The notes under the pieces are model-generated. The model had not been told where the DNA came from, did no database searches, and saw only the letters and a program-made list of their open reading frames with translations. A stretch of DNA of 64,000 nt, from NCBI GenBank assembly GCA_014529385.2, contig CM043959.1:58010753-58074752 (forward strand). Reading direction: 5' to 3'. Shown one piece after another: positions 46,331-57,964 of the stretch (positions are counted from its first letter, which is position 1; each line of letters opens with the position of its first letter). Source of the stretch: Adiantum capillus-veneris. Lineage: Eukaryota; Streptophyta; Polypodiopsida; Polypodiales; Pteridaceae. Position numbers and translations under genes: made by a program.

Positions 46331-47132
46331 GGGTTGCTTTTGTCGAAGGTAGATATCATGGAGTTGGACCTTGTGCTAAAAAACTTAGTCGTCGGGCTCA
46401 GCAAGGCCGGGCACCAGTCCAACTGCTATAGCTAGAGAGATTGAGGATGAGCTAGTAGGTACACAACTCTATTGTACATCGGTAATGGAGGGAAATAATA
46501 TTACAATTGCCAAGAAGCAAAAACATATTGCAACAGTGAGTTGTGAGGAAGAGAATGTGTCGCATAGACCAGATTATCTCACACAAAACATCCCATGAAG
46601 TTGTGGAGGACCCCAAAGAACATCCATTCAAGCAAACAACATGGTCTAAGAACAAGAAGGTGGGATGATGACTGAGGAGACAGATATTCACAAAACAATG
46701 TGGGCAATCTATCATTTTCTGAAGGGGTATAAAGAACACGGGTGCGGGTGTAGTTGCACCATCCTTCTGGGCGATTTGCACTTGGGAGAGAGGAGATGGT
46801 ACTAGTCAAGGGACCGGTACAAAGCCACAATTCATGTGGTTTTGCAATAATAGTGTGGATCATAGATGGAGGATTTCTAACACAATCACCCAATGCCCTG
46901 CAAGAGTCCCCAGCACCAGTGAAAAGGGGAACAAATTTGAATGCTTCGGAGATATTGGAATTGGAGACGGGAGGCTTCACATTCAAAAAAATTGCGGCAA
47001 AGGAAACCATCAACGTAAATGATGGTCTTGAGGGAGAGAGAGATAGAGAAAAAGAGGGAGAGAGGCAATGAAGAGAGTAGGGTAAAAGAGGGAGGGGAAA
47101 AGAGCTTCATAGGCATTTTGATAGAAGTTCGG
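46331..47132. other. No gene recognised
   Basis: Possible downstream part of the MULE-like element, with short frames only. A purine-rich patch (gagagagagatagagaaaa) lies near 47,033-47,075. Confidence 0.4.
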
Positions 47133-47420
47133 GCCTATCAATACAAGATGCTAAAAGTAGGATTTGAGTTGGTTAAATAGGTTTTGGAGATGAACTGCTT
47201 CATTGCTTCTAGGCATAATTGCCTTTTTTTGCTAGGTAATTTATGACAAATTATTTGCCAAGCACTCAAAAACGCTTCTCAATTGTCAAATAGGAATAAA
47301 GATTTGAAAATCTTGAACAATCTAACGAAACAAGCTACAAGGGTATTTTGGAAAATTGCGAAATTTGAGGGGTATTTTGGGAATTTCCACATATTAGAGG
47401 GGTAATTTGGTAATTTTCTC
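47133..47420 (+). repeat. Dispersed repeat, copy 1 (inverted partner at 57,678)
   Basis: 288 bp from 'cctatcaatacaagatgcta' to 'taatttggtaattttctc'. It includes two to three copies of a ggggtattttgggaattt motif of about 30 bp. The reverse complement of 57,678-57,964 aligns along its whole length with moderate divergence. Confidence 0.85.
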
Positions 47421-47443
47421 TCTCTATCATAGTGCAAATATCT

Positions 47444-47445
<2 letters not shown>

Positions 47446-47521
<76 letters not shown>
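47446..47521 (+). repeat. (CT)n microsatellite
   Basis: About 38 dinucleotide units, just inside the dispersed repeat. Confidence 0.95.
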
Positions 47522-47522
<1 letters not shown>

Positions 47523-47887
47523 AACTTATCATGAAGTCTGAGCGCTAGCGCTCGGACTCATGATGAGTTCGAGGGAAAGAGAAATAGGGAGAAATTTGCA
47601 TCTCTATAATTATGCATGTTTTTTAGAAATAACTAGCAACTAATAAATCTTATCATGCAGAGAATTATCATGCCAGTGAATCTGCAGAGAACTAACTAAA
47701 GCTTATCATGCCAACAAATATGCAAAGAAGAAGTGCAAGCAAGGTTGTAGACAGAAGGTGCACATAGGCTAGGGGATCCTGAGAACGTTTTTCAAGCTAA
47801 GCCTTTAACTAAACTACTGATTTTATCTCCCTCTCTCTCTCTCTCTCACCCTCATGCTCATTAGTGCTCACCGCACATGGTGACCTT

Positions 47888-47891
<4 letters not shown>

Positions 47892-47965
<74 letters not shown>
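47892..47965 (+). repeat. (GA)n microsatellite
   Basis: About 37 uninterrupted units. Together with the (CT)n at 47,446 it can pair as a long hairpin. Confidence 0.95.
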
Positions 47966-47967
<2 letters not shown>

Positions 47968-48420
47968 AGAGGAGGGTGAAAGAGGGAGGGAGGGAGGATG
48001 AATCTATTGATGCACAATGGATGTGATATCTAGAGTTTGTGGGGCCTTAATAGCTATTGATAAATGAATTTTAAACTCAAACTTTGTCCCCTTTATCACC
48101 CTACTCTCTCTTTATTTCTCTCACTTTCTCTCTATCTCCTTCAAGGTCAACATGAAAGGTGAGAGAAAGAAAAAGACAATAGGGATAGATAGCTAAAACT
48201 AATATGCAATAGAGAATAAGAGGGATGATTGAGATGGAATGGGAAAATTGCCTATATATAGGGGTTCATCATGAATATATTGATAGTAACAAGATAAAGT
48301 ATCGATCAAGAACTTGATTATAAGGTAATAATGACCTTGAAACCCTCCCTCCCCCCCTCCTTCACCCTCCTGTGTTCCTTTTCTCTCTCACTCTCTACCT
48401 ATCTCACTCATGATCATCAT

Positions 48421-48421
<1 letters not shown>

Positions 48422-48454
<33 letters not shown>
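48422..48454 (+). repeat. (GA)n microsatellite
   Basis: About 16 units. Confidence 0.95.
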
Positions 48455-48458
<4 letters not shown>

Positions 48459-48749
48459 AACAGAGGAACGTGAAGAAGGGGGGAGAGCAAGTGAATTTAT
48501 AAATGGATAAAGGATGTGATTGAGAGTATGTGGGTTCTAAAGAGCTATTAATAGGTATGGCCCAAGAGAATCTTGAGTCATCCGAGTAAGTATCAAGCGG
48601 CTATGAACAAGGTAGCTTCAATGTATACACTCTTTATCAACGAATATCCCACTATCCCCCTCTATCTCATCACATACCTCCCTCCTCTTGTCTCGACTTT
48701 TCTCTATTGAGATAATAAAAGTTTACGAGTAGAGATAAGGTTTTTTCTT

Positions 48750-49064
48750 TTGGTTGATTCTACAGAGTTTTCTATCTTTGAACGTCTAAAGCAGAAGATG
48801 GCCAAGAAAATTGATGATGGTGCATGTGTTGAATTTCTTTATAATGGAGAAGCTATTGGTGTTGGAAAAATAGACAAGACTTCACATTTGGCCAAGATTC
48901 ATGGAAGAAGATTATCGCTGTGGTGGAGGTATATGAAGGGAAGGATGCTCCCCTGCCTCATGTTCCTTCTGGAAATGAGGAGATTACTCCTTCGAAGAAG
49001 GCGGAGAAAAGTTTTGTTGCATGGCCTAGAAGTGATTTGGTCATTTTTGGTTTCATTTCACTAA
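48750..49064 (+). pseudogene. Possible CACTA-associated domain fragment
   Basis: The first frame gives 'GACVEFLYNGEAIGVGKIDK'. Another frame, from about 48,915, gives 'VVVEVYEGKDAPLPHVPSGN' followed by 'KSFVAWPRSDLVIF'. The series of beta-strand-like pieces ending in V-A-W-P-R resembles the small domain found beside plant En/Spm transposases (the V-A-W-P-x-x-L-V end is typical). A frameshift or an intron must join the two parts. The match is from memory and could be wrong. No transposase core accompanies it. Confidence 0.4.
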
Positions 49065-49855
49065 TGGCTAGTCAGTGATATCCTCTGAGTAAAAAGTGTT
49101 GTGTGTACATCTGCAATGGGTTAACTTGTTGAATGATCTTTGCTCTTCTTTTTGTTAAATAACTGGTCATCAAGACTGCAAGGATAGAACCAACAAAAAT
49201 GTCACCATCCACTACTATCGGACACTACACTAGTAGCCAACTAGTTAGTTCTATCCCATCTCCTCTTGTAAGACAAAAGTGCAGGAAGGGACATCTTCTG
49301 GGTTTGTGAGAGACTCTACAATTTGGATGAAGATATTGATGATCGAGAGATGGAGGCTTACATGACAATAGGGGCAAATTTCAAGGGGGAGTTTCCCATT
49401 AACGAGGATGTCACTATACGATAGGACATGTTGTCCAAGCATCTTGGAAATTTAAAGGTGATTGTAATCCTTTGTATTGAAACTATTCAGTGACTTATGC
49501 AAAGGTTTTGGACATAATTTGGTCATTGTAGAAAGAGCATGCGACTTCATTGCTATGGGTTCCTCTATGCAGGTTGCTGAAACTAGAGAAAGCAAGACAA
49601 AGCTGGGACTCCAAGCATCTCCAGCCACTAGTAGATACCTTTTTGTTGGAGGGATATTATGAGCCCAAGGGATGCTTCATATGCTCTATTGATGCACCAA
49701 GCTATTTATACCCTTGAAATACTCATCTAAATCATCAAACCATGAAAACGCAACTTGTTGAGTTAGCTTTTAGAGTGGAAATAACAACAAGTTAAATGAA
49801 CAAACCTTTCCCTGTACTTCACCTTTTGCATAAATGATGTGACCTTCGTGATGCT
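49065..49855. other. No gene recognised
   Basis: Short frames on both strands without domains, between the CACTA-like fragment and Gypsy-C RT. Confidence 0.5.
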
Positions 49856-49859
49856 TCTG

Positions 49860-50640
49860 GGGGTTGTAAGTCAATGAGAGCTTTAGTCTAAGATGGTTTC
49901 AACTCAATCCCTCTTTTTGATATTTTTTGGCCAAGTAGAGTGACCTCTCCAATGTGGCACTTGTCAAGGTTGAGCTGCCCTCCAAGATCATCTAGTCATT
50001 GCAACCGTTCTTCTTCTTTCTATGCATGTAGAGATATTGATCTATAGATGCAAACTTCATCAATAAGAACCCTTACTACTTTCCAAAATTATCCTGGAAT
50101 ACGTAATTCAGGAATTGGTGGAAAGTTTTCATGCATTAGCTAGACCAGCATGTATAGATCCAAAGCTATAGATCAATGAGAACCCTTATACTTCCCAAAT
50201 AAATCTTGGAATACATAATTATGAATTGGTGGAAAGTGGTCATGCATTAGTTAAGCCAAAATGTATGACTCAAAATGCAAAGTACCCCCACGGTGTAATG
50301 AATGTGTTCTTCTTTTTATCTTCTTCCACAATGCATATTTGGAAGTAGCCAGAGCAACCATCACAAACAATGTACTTTTCATGTCCTAATACTTCATTTT
50401 GGATCTCATCTTGGAAAGAAAGAGGAAAGTGGTCTCTCTTAGTTGCTTCATTAAATGGTAAATAATCCATGTACACCATCCACTTGCCACTCTTTTTTGG
50501 AGTTGCCACAAATGGGGACAATGACTCTAAATTGTCTACTGGGTAAATGAAACTTGTAGATAGTAGCTTTCTTACCTGCTTCAAAAGTCTCTTTTACAAA
50601 ACCCATCCTTTGTAGATTTTGTGGTTGAGGGTGATATCTT
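49860..50640 (-). pseudogene. pol: Gypsy-C reverse transcriptase, decayed
   Basis: The frame 50270-50584 holds 'SPFVATPKKSGKWMVYMDYL', 'EATKRDHFPLSFQDEI' and 'YIVCDGCSGYFQICIVEEDK', then 'NTFITPWGYFAF'; these are RT blocks of plant gypsy elements, with the first catalytic Asp in V-C-D-G. Lower down (49,860-50,060), in other frames, 'LGGQLNLDKCHIGEV' matches the RT C-terminal thumb. The segment that should hold Y-x-D-D is disrupted by a 113-bp tandem duplication (about 50,030-50,265). It is distinct from the Gypsy-B RT. Confidence 0.85.
50030..50265. repeat. Tandem duplication, 113-bp period, within RT remnant
   Basis: 'agaacccttac', 'ttggtggaaagt' and 'catgcattag' recur 113 bp apart with moderate divergence. 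Confidence 0.75.
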
Positions 50641-51089
50641 GGCTTTAACTCAATTTGACGTCAAATAGCAGCAAATCCTCTCACATCAATGTAGTCTTTA
50701 ACAAACAAGTTAGGGAATTTTTGAAGCATCTGCTTGTACTCTACCCTTTCGTCCTATGTGGTATTCTTGGATAGCATATCCTTTATCATCTCATTTTTTA
50801 GTCCTTGTAATTATTCTTGTGATTGTGCTTCATCTGCCATTTGATTCAGAGGTTACCCATCACTTGCATATAAGAATATTCTTTAATGGTGAGGTCACTA
50901 TATTCTTCCTCTAAGGTTGTGGTTGTGAGTTCCTCTTTAGTCTTGATTGGTGTGACTCACCTTGTAGGTATTTTGGAATTGCTGACAATCCTTCTATGGT
51001 TGTCATTTATGTGTATGAGTTTCCCTATTTCCCAATTTTGCAAGGCTCACATTTGTATTAACCATAGCCAACCAAGGAAAATGGGATAG

Positions 51090-51410
51090 TTATTCTCGTT
51101 TGGTGGTCATTACAAGTAAATAAAAATCATTTTTATTCCCAAGGATGTCCACCCCCACATACTCAATAAGCCTCGAGCAATGTGCCTTGACATTAATTGC
51201 CCTTTTTATCTTAATCTCAATTGGCTCTTGTATCCTTTGCCCCAACTTGCTCATTAAAGTCTCCATCATGATATTGATTTGAGCACTTCCACCTATAAGC
51301 CCCTTCTTGAAAAATATACCCTTTATGTAACAATCAAGTGTTGGGATGATGCTTTCTTGGGTCTCTACTTGTGCAATCTTCACCATGGGTACCCCTCCCT
51401 TGACTTTCAC
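51090..51410 (-). pseudogene. Gypsy-C aspartic protease
   Basis: The frame contains 'FFKKGLIGGSAQINIMMETL', corresponding to the plant gypsy L-I-D-G-G-S-x-V-N-I-M motif but with the catalytic Asp absent. 'HCSRLIEYVGVDILGNKNDF' follows, the expected second half. Enzymatically dead as written. Confidence 0.7.
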
Positions 51411-52890
51411 CCTTGTGCAAGATCCTTTGAGTCACTTGTGGACATAGGGCTAAGAATTGAGACCAAGAAATGCTTGGACCCTTACCTTGCATATCTTGAA
51501 TCAAGCTATATGGCTCCATTTTATGAGCAAGTGGAAAGTCTTGGTCACATTCTCCTCCTCACATTGGGTCTCTCTTCTTTACCCTTCTTCTTATGACTCT
51601 TTGGTTAATCCTCATCCATCTTTTCCATACCAAGATCTCGCTTTACCTCATTGGATTTATGAATCCCCCATTCCTTTAAGATGCATTAGATACATCTACT
51701 ATATGAAAAATAGGGTCTAGTAGAGGTGGAATGGTCTCTCCCCCATAGTCCTCTCTATATCTAGGCAAGGTTCTTAGTGCTATTTGGATTTTGATCTTCC
51801 TATTGCTCCTTCCTCAAATTCCCTTTTGGAAGGTATAATTTTGGTGTCTCTAGAGAAACTATGGTTGAGAGAGGAGGACGAATCAATTTTTTCTCTTCTC
51901 ACAAAACTTCATCTTAAAGTTGGGAAATCAATTTCTCATCAATAGATCATTCAAGGTTTGTTGGCTCACTCCATTTAGAGATGGTTTATAAGGTAATGGA
52001 AACTGTTGGTAGCTTATGGAAGGGTTGTAGAAATGGCTAAGGTAGCTTGGGTAAGCTCTATGAGTTTTTGATTGTAAGGAAATTGTGCAGCCTCCTCTAT
52101 AGCACATGGGTGCTCTTTTAGTTTGGCAAGAAAATCCTTTATCAGAACTACTCAAGAGTATAGAGAAATTTCGATGGCATTGAGACCACCAACTAGCTTG
52201 TTAATTATTGCATAGCCTACTAAGGAACATCTAAGACTTCAGAAGCTTCCTTAGATATTTTCTACTCATTCACTTCTTGATTCACTTGGTTTATGGTTGG
52301 ATTATCCTCTTGAGGCTCGATGATGAGTGCACTAGGCTGACTCCTCCTCTTTGTTCTTTTCTCCTTCAAGGAACGAAAAGAATTTTCTTTAACAAAGGTT
52401 TCAACTGGAGGAGGGAACTCTTGTTGAGGCCTAGTTTGGGCTCTTGTGATTACACTTAAAGTGATTCACGCTCTTCTATTTCCAAAGAAGATGGGGATCC
52501 TAGAAGTTGAACCAAATCTAAGTTAGCCTTGGGAGGATTGTCCACTAGTTTTAGTGGAAAATTTTGATCAATTGATTGACATGACATTCCCTGTAGCATC
52601 TCCTAAGCATGGGGTAGGAATTTTCCTTGTCTTAGGGGTAGTTTCTCATCCTGTGGTTACCCCCACACTTGACACATTCATCACTCTCTCTAGAGATTTG
52701 AGGTTTGGGTCGCTTGAGCATTGAAGTTCTAGCTAGGGTCATAATCATGACAACCATCAATAGTGCAGTAGTCCCTACATAAATAGGTCAGATCATAGTC
52801 ACCCTCATAGTAAGTCATCACTAGGACAAGGTCTCTAGGTTCACTATGAATCACGTCCACATACCTTAGAGTTGTAGCTCCAATAAAAAG
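51411..52890 (-). pseudogene. Gypsy-C gag-protease spacer, weakly readable
   Basis: Minus-strand pieces are Pro/Ser/Tyr-rich ('SYQQFPLPYKPSLNGVSQQT', near 51,980), like the linker between gag and protease in this class. No domain can be named; the bounds are approximate. Confidence 0.4.
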
Positions 52891-52894
52891 GAGT

Positions 52895-53142
52895 TGTGCT
52901 CCTAAAATTGGGGGGTGTGCTCCTAAAATTAGGGTGGTTATGTTGAGCTCTAAGAAGTAGGGGTTGTGCTCGTAAATCCAGGGTGAGTTATGTTGAGCTC
53001 TAAGAAGCAAGGGGTGTGCTCCTAAAATAAGGGTGGATTATGTGAGCTCCAAGAAATAGGGGGTGTACTCCTAAAACTAGCATGGGTTACACTAAGCTCC
53101 AAGAAGTAGGGTGTGTGCTCCTAAAAAACAAGGTGGGTTATG
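52895..53142 (+). repeat. Minisatellite of about 50 bp, four to five units
   Basis: Unit starts (tgtgctcctaaaa or variant) lie at 52,916, 52,965, 53,015, 53,064 and 53,114, with a partial at 52,895. Each unit also contains 'tgagctcyaagaa'. It abuts the MITE at 53,143. Confidence 0.9.
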
Positions 53143-53619
53143 CATTAGGAAGAGAATGGGGTCTAGCAGGGCCTCTTGATTTGGTTGTTTAAGGGAGTCA
53201 AACATCTAGTATAAAGAAAGAAATCAAATGATATATTTTGAATTAAAATAGAAAAAATGGCTAGTTTATTTGAATTCAAATTTCCCCCCAAAATACAATT
53301 TAAAATCTAGCGGGCAAAATCATATCATGTAACATATCTACGGAAAGATCTCAAAGTGTAGATTATAGATCTATAATCTTCACTCAAATAAAAGATCATA
53401 TTTAGGAGCTACGGAAGGCCAATAATTATAAAGTTTTTCACCCCTTTTCTTTTGGGTAAAGGGGGGGGGGGGGAGTACATCCTTTGACCACTCTTACACC
53501 TTTCTTACTACCCACCATTCTTGCACACATGGCGTGCACCTATTCGTCAAAATGTTTATTGCCTCCATAATCTAATGGCAAATAAAGAGGCATTCCTAGA
53601 CCCCTTACTCTTCCTAATG
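53143..53619. mobile_element. MITE copy 2 (477 bp)
   Basis: The left end CATTAGGAAGAGAATGGGG and the right end ccttactcttcctaatg are inverted repeats over about 33 bp. The interior matches MITE copy 1 (38,179) with many substitutions and a longer poly-G (53,460-53,474). It is inserted in, or next to, Gypsy-C. Confidence 0.85.
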
Positions 53620-53639
53620 GTTGAGCTGCCTCCTATTGA

Positions 53640-55390
53640 TTAGTCTCCCCAACCTTGGGCAAGTGGAGATTCAAGTATTCTCCTAAGATTATTCAATGCA
53701 CATTCTCTAAAGAAGAATCTTTGCATCTCATGATTGCCCTCTCCTACAAACATCACGTTATATGATTCCACTCAATCATTGAGCTATGTTCAAGTACCTT
53801 TTTGACAGTTCTTTTGAGAGAAGTTACCTGCACCAATTTCACATACATAGACTCTAGGGTATGATGATTGATTCCCCATGTAGTCGTTTGGTCCTCTAGT
53901 TTCTTGCCACATTCGTCTATTTATTTTGCGTTAACATGGCATGAGGTTTCACTAGAGGCTTCATAGGTATTGTCAACTGCTTTTGGAGATCCTTTCAGGT
54001 TGCAATTTTCTACATCAATAAAGAGTTTATTTAGCACTTGTTCAAGGTGGAGTGATGCTTACCAACTAGGTGTATGTAAATGGTATTGTTCTTAAGCACT
54101 TTTAGGAAGAAAGAAATAAGTCATTTTTTTTAAGGTTTGCTTGAAGTATGAACCTTAAGACATACCGCTTTAATCAGTTGATCACATGTTGCATAGTCTC
54201 CTTATGTTCTAGGCTTTGAAACTGAAGATTTGGGTTAGCATATTGTGCTTGATGATAGTTTTGGTATTTTCCTCTATAAATGCCTTAACTATAACCTCAA
54301 AGTCATATAAAATAGACTCTAGTAGAGTGTGGAATCAAGCTAGATATTTTTCATCCAAGGTAATACCAATCCCTAGACCATGGGGTGAATATCAATGACC
54401 TTTTCAACTTATGTCAGTTTTCAAAATTGTGCCACATGATCATGAAGATTAGTGGTTCCGTTATAGGAACTACATAGCTTTTTTAGGCGATAAGGTTTGA
54501 TGTCTTTGCAATTACCTCCTTGAGCCCACATTGTGGAAAGAGTTGCATCAAGATTATCCTTGGGCACATTTGGATTGTGGATTTTTTTCTCCACATTGGC
54601 ATGAAAATACATAGGATCCAATGACGGAACCAATGGATAGAAGAAAAAGAAAGATGATCTTTAGTTTCCTTCTTTCCTTGTGGTCCCCACCCAAGTACTC
54701 CCCTTAGATCCCATGGACCTGGTGGTTATTGAGGTGGTTGTGCCCTATATCAAGTATTGTTCAACTAGGTAGTATCCAATGGCTCTATAAATGTATAGCC
54801 ATTGGTCCTTTCACCCCTAGCTTTCCTTGGAAAGACTAGTATACAACCTCAAGTGTAGTATCTAACTTTTGTGAGTGTTGAACTTGAAGTGTTCAATACA
54901 CCATGCATCGTAGAGTTGAGGTGTTGAATTCACTTTGGCATATACAAAAAGGCTTGCAATTGGGCAAGTAGTTACATCTGCAATTATGCAATTTGTATAC
55001 CCATCCCATATTGTCCTTGTACAAAATGGAAAATGGGTTGTTGACACACATTCTCCACACAGGCTACCCTGCAATGAAGGTAAGTTGAAGAGTTGGTGGA
55101 GGAGGTGGCATTGAAGTGACATTTGGCCCTTGCCCAAGCCCTCCCATAGCCAGGTGTTTACTGATAGGAGTAGAGGACAAGTCAACAGGACAATTTAAGC
55201 TCCCATGTAGGGACCAACAATGTAGGTCTCGATCTATTGTACTCAATAGGGGTAGCAAAAGGATTAATTCTTGTAGGTGGTGGATAAATTTGGATTGTGA
55301 TATTATTGTGGAGACCTTTTCCCCAAGATTCCATGGCTTCATAGAAGTGACTCTTGAGAAAGGTGGCACCTTTCCCGTGCTCAATTAGAT
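53640..55390 (-). pseudogene. gag: Gypsy-C gag, decayed
   Basis: The minus strand at 54,421-54,633 reads 'MVPSLDPMYFHANVEKKIHN' and 'YRLKKLCSSYNGTTNLHDHV' then AQF, equivalent to the 'YDGTxDPxxHV' start of the gag capsid domain. Below it, broken pieces carry the expected helices down to about 53,640. Upstream (54,860-55,390) Pro-rich fragments ('GQGPNVTSMPPPPPTLQL') may be the gag N-terminus. No intact frame longer than about 107 codons remains, and no LTR was identified for this element. Confidence 0.5.
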
Positions 55391-56090
55391 TATCTCCTTT
55401 GTCTTCTATTACTTACCTCCCATATCCTTACAACTTTGGCTTTATCATCAGCTATGTAGATATCACACCAAAAACATTGGTATGGGAGTATAAGATGCAC
55501 TCATAGTGGATGTGTCTAATTTGGACTATGGATGCCATTCAAATAAAGTCACATGATTTGAGAACTTCTATTGTATGAGGTACCTACTTTTTCTTCCTAC
55601 TGTTCACCACATCTCCTATGCCACTCAAATGAGATGCAAATATCTCTCATAGAGCTCCTTTATCTTCTATTCAGCTATAAGGGGAAGCCTTAAGCTTATT
55701 TTTTGCTATCAAACATGCATTCCGTTGTTTAGGGGAGGTTTCTTGTCAAGAGATGTTGCCATAAGGATGCTTAAGGGGACCTTAGTCCCATTACTCCAAT
55801 ATAAGAGAGCCTCTTGTATTTTTACTCTGGTCATAAGGCTACTAAAGGGGACCTTAGCCCCATTACTCCAATATAAAAGAACCTCTTGTATTTTTACTCT
55901 GGTTATTATAATTATGGCCATTACCTCTTCCTTCCTACAATGAGGGATCAAACCATGATTCTAGAAATGTATCTAGCTAGCCACAAAATCAAGGAAATTA
56001 GCTCCCACTATTTTATGGTGACTAGCAAACATCTATATGTGAGCAACAAGGACTCTCTCCATCTATATAAAGGTATGATCTATACAAAGT
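55391..56090. other. No gene; contains a 72-bp tandem duplication
   Basis: Short frames only. The duplication 55,761-55,906 is listed separately. Confidence 0.5.
55761..55906 (+). repeat. 72-bp tandem duplication
   Basis: Two copies, starting at 55,761 and 55,833, share 'ggggaccttag', 'cccattactccaatata' and 'cctcttgtatttttactctgg'. 72 is a multiple of three, so a minus-strand frame passes through both copies, but no known protein is evident. Confidence 0.9.
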
Positions 56091-56094
56091 ATGA

Positions 56095-56095
<1 letters not shown>

Positions 56096-56187
<92 letters not shown>

Positions 56188-56205
56188 TACACACACACAC
56201 ACACA
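56096..56205 (+). repeat. Compound microsatellite (TC)n(AC)n
   Basis: (TC)n to 56,168, then (AC)n with one interruption (catac) to 56,205. It is the complement-type counterpart of the (TG)n(AG)n compounds in the CACTA body. Confidence 0.95.
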
Positions 56206-57300
56206 GTTACTCAAGACTTCTATTTTATCTATCTCATTCTGTCTATTGTCTATTCTTGTGTGCTTTAAACCTTGAATGCAACATCATTTTATCCACCCCA
56301 ATTTACTACAAATAAGATTCCACACTTGGTTCTAGCTCTTTTGATCTCCCGTTTGTCCCTCATGGTAGTGTCTCTACGTGAGGATAGTTGTACAATTGTT
56401 TGTTGTCTCTAATATACCATCTCCCTAGTGAAATCTGCTTTTAAAAAACATTATTCACTAGGTGTTCAAGGTAAAAAGAGACGATATAGCGGTTACTTAA
56501 TTGGAAAAATATAAAAAATAGAAACGACGTTATGAAAGCATGTTCAAGTAGCTTTTAACCTGCAACAATGGTCCAACATAGCACTACCTTAAAATGAACA
56601 CTTTTGGTATGAAATGTAAGCATCTTAGCTCTCCATAGCATACATACATACATAGACTTGTATGTATGCATGGGGTATGTATATATGTTTGTATTTATAT
56701 AGTACACTTGTGTGTGTGTGTGTGTGTGTACACACACACACAAACACATTAGAAAGCACTCCATGCGCCTCAAAACCAGGGTGTATTGCTCAGTTGAAAT
56801 TTGTTTATGTGGCTACAATTATTCCAAAAAAGTTCCTACAAACTTCAATTTGAAAATTTGGGGCCCAAGTCAAGGGATCTCTTTAGATTCCATCGTTGAG
56901 ACTACCTATTTGGGCAATGCAAATGTAATTATGACTTCTGAATGAATTGATGTATTACAGTTTAAGTTGGATATGGTTGAACATAAAAGAGAAGGTTTGT
57001 TCCTTACCTATGGTCATGGTAGAGGACAACTAGTAACTTGACTATATTGAAACCTTCATGCCTTGTGTGAATATCATGTCTAGATTGATGTGAGCTATTG
57101 TATGATGTGACACTTATAGATCCAAGCAACCGTGAAACCAAGACCTTGACAAATCAGACCAACTTGCACATACTCATGGTCAAACCCTTTCAAAAATCCC
57201 TTTTCCTTTTATCACCTCTTTTGCTCTTTTGGATACCCGACAAGCGGTTGCCATATAGGAATATCGTGAGAGAATAAATATTTAGCAATGACAAATATAG
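56206..57300. other. No gene; short (TG)n/(CA)n palindromic tract
   Basis: At 56,709-56,742 (TG)n is followed directly by its complement (CA)n, a self-complementary tract. No coding sequence recognised. Confidence 0.6.
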
Positions 57301-57308
57301 AAGATAAC

Positions 57309-57482
<174 letters not shown>

Positions 57483-57677
57483 TTTTCACCAACTAGAATG
57501 CATGCATAAATTTCAATTATGTCAGATAATTTGCTAATATTTGGTTATTTGTCATAGCATGGCAAAAAAAAAACCATTTTCTTGGCTGTGTATTTCAAGG
57601 TCAAATAGGTATCCATGGCAATTTATGAAGTTAAAATGAGCAAAGTTTTATCTTGAAAACTAAGGTACAAAAAAAAG

Positions 57678-57964
57678 GGAAAATTTGGAAAATACCCCTG
57701 TAATTTGTGGAAATTACCAAAATACCCCTCAAATTTCAAAAATTCCCATAATACCCTTGTATCTATTTTGGTTGGATTGTTCAAGATTTTTTAACCTTTA
57801 CTCCTTTTTGGCAATTGAGATCCGCTTTGCGTGCTTAGAATGTAATTTGTCACAAATTACGTCGCAAAAAAAAGGCAATTATGTCTAAAGATAATGAAGC
57901 AATTCATCTCCAAAGCCTACATAATCAACTCAAATTTTGGATTTAGCATCTTATATTGATAAGC
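57678..57964 (-). repeat. Dispersed repeat, copy 2 (inverted relative to 47,133)
   Basis: Read on the minus strand it begins 'cttatcaatataagatgcta' and ends in ggtattttccaaatttt, matching copy 1 throughout. Related ggtatttygggaattt motifs continue at 58,030-58,110. Confidence 0.85.

Noticed and set aside
56022-56315. Leu-Ser and Thr-His repeat proteins
   Set aside because: Frames through (TC)n(AC)n microsatellite DNA, open only because dinucleotide repeats lack stops.
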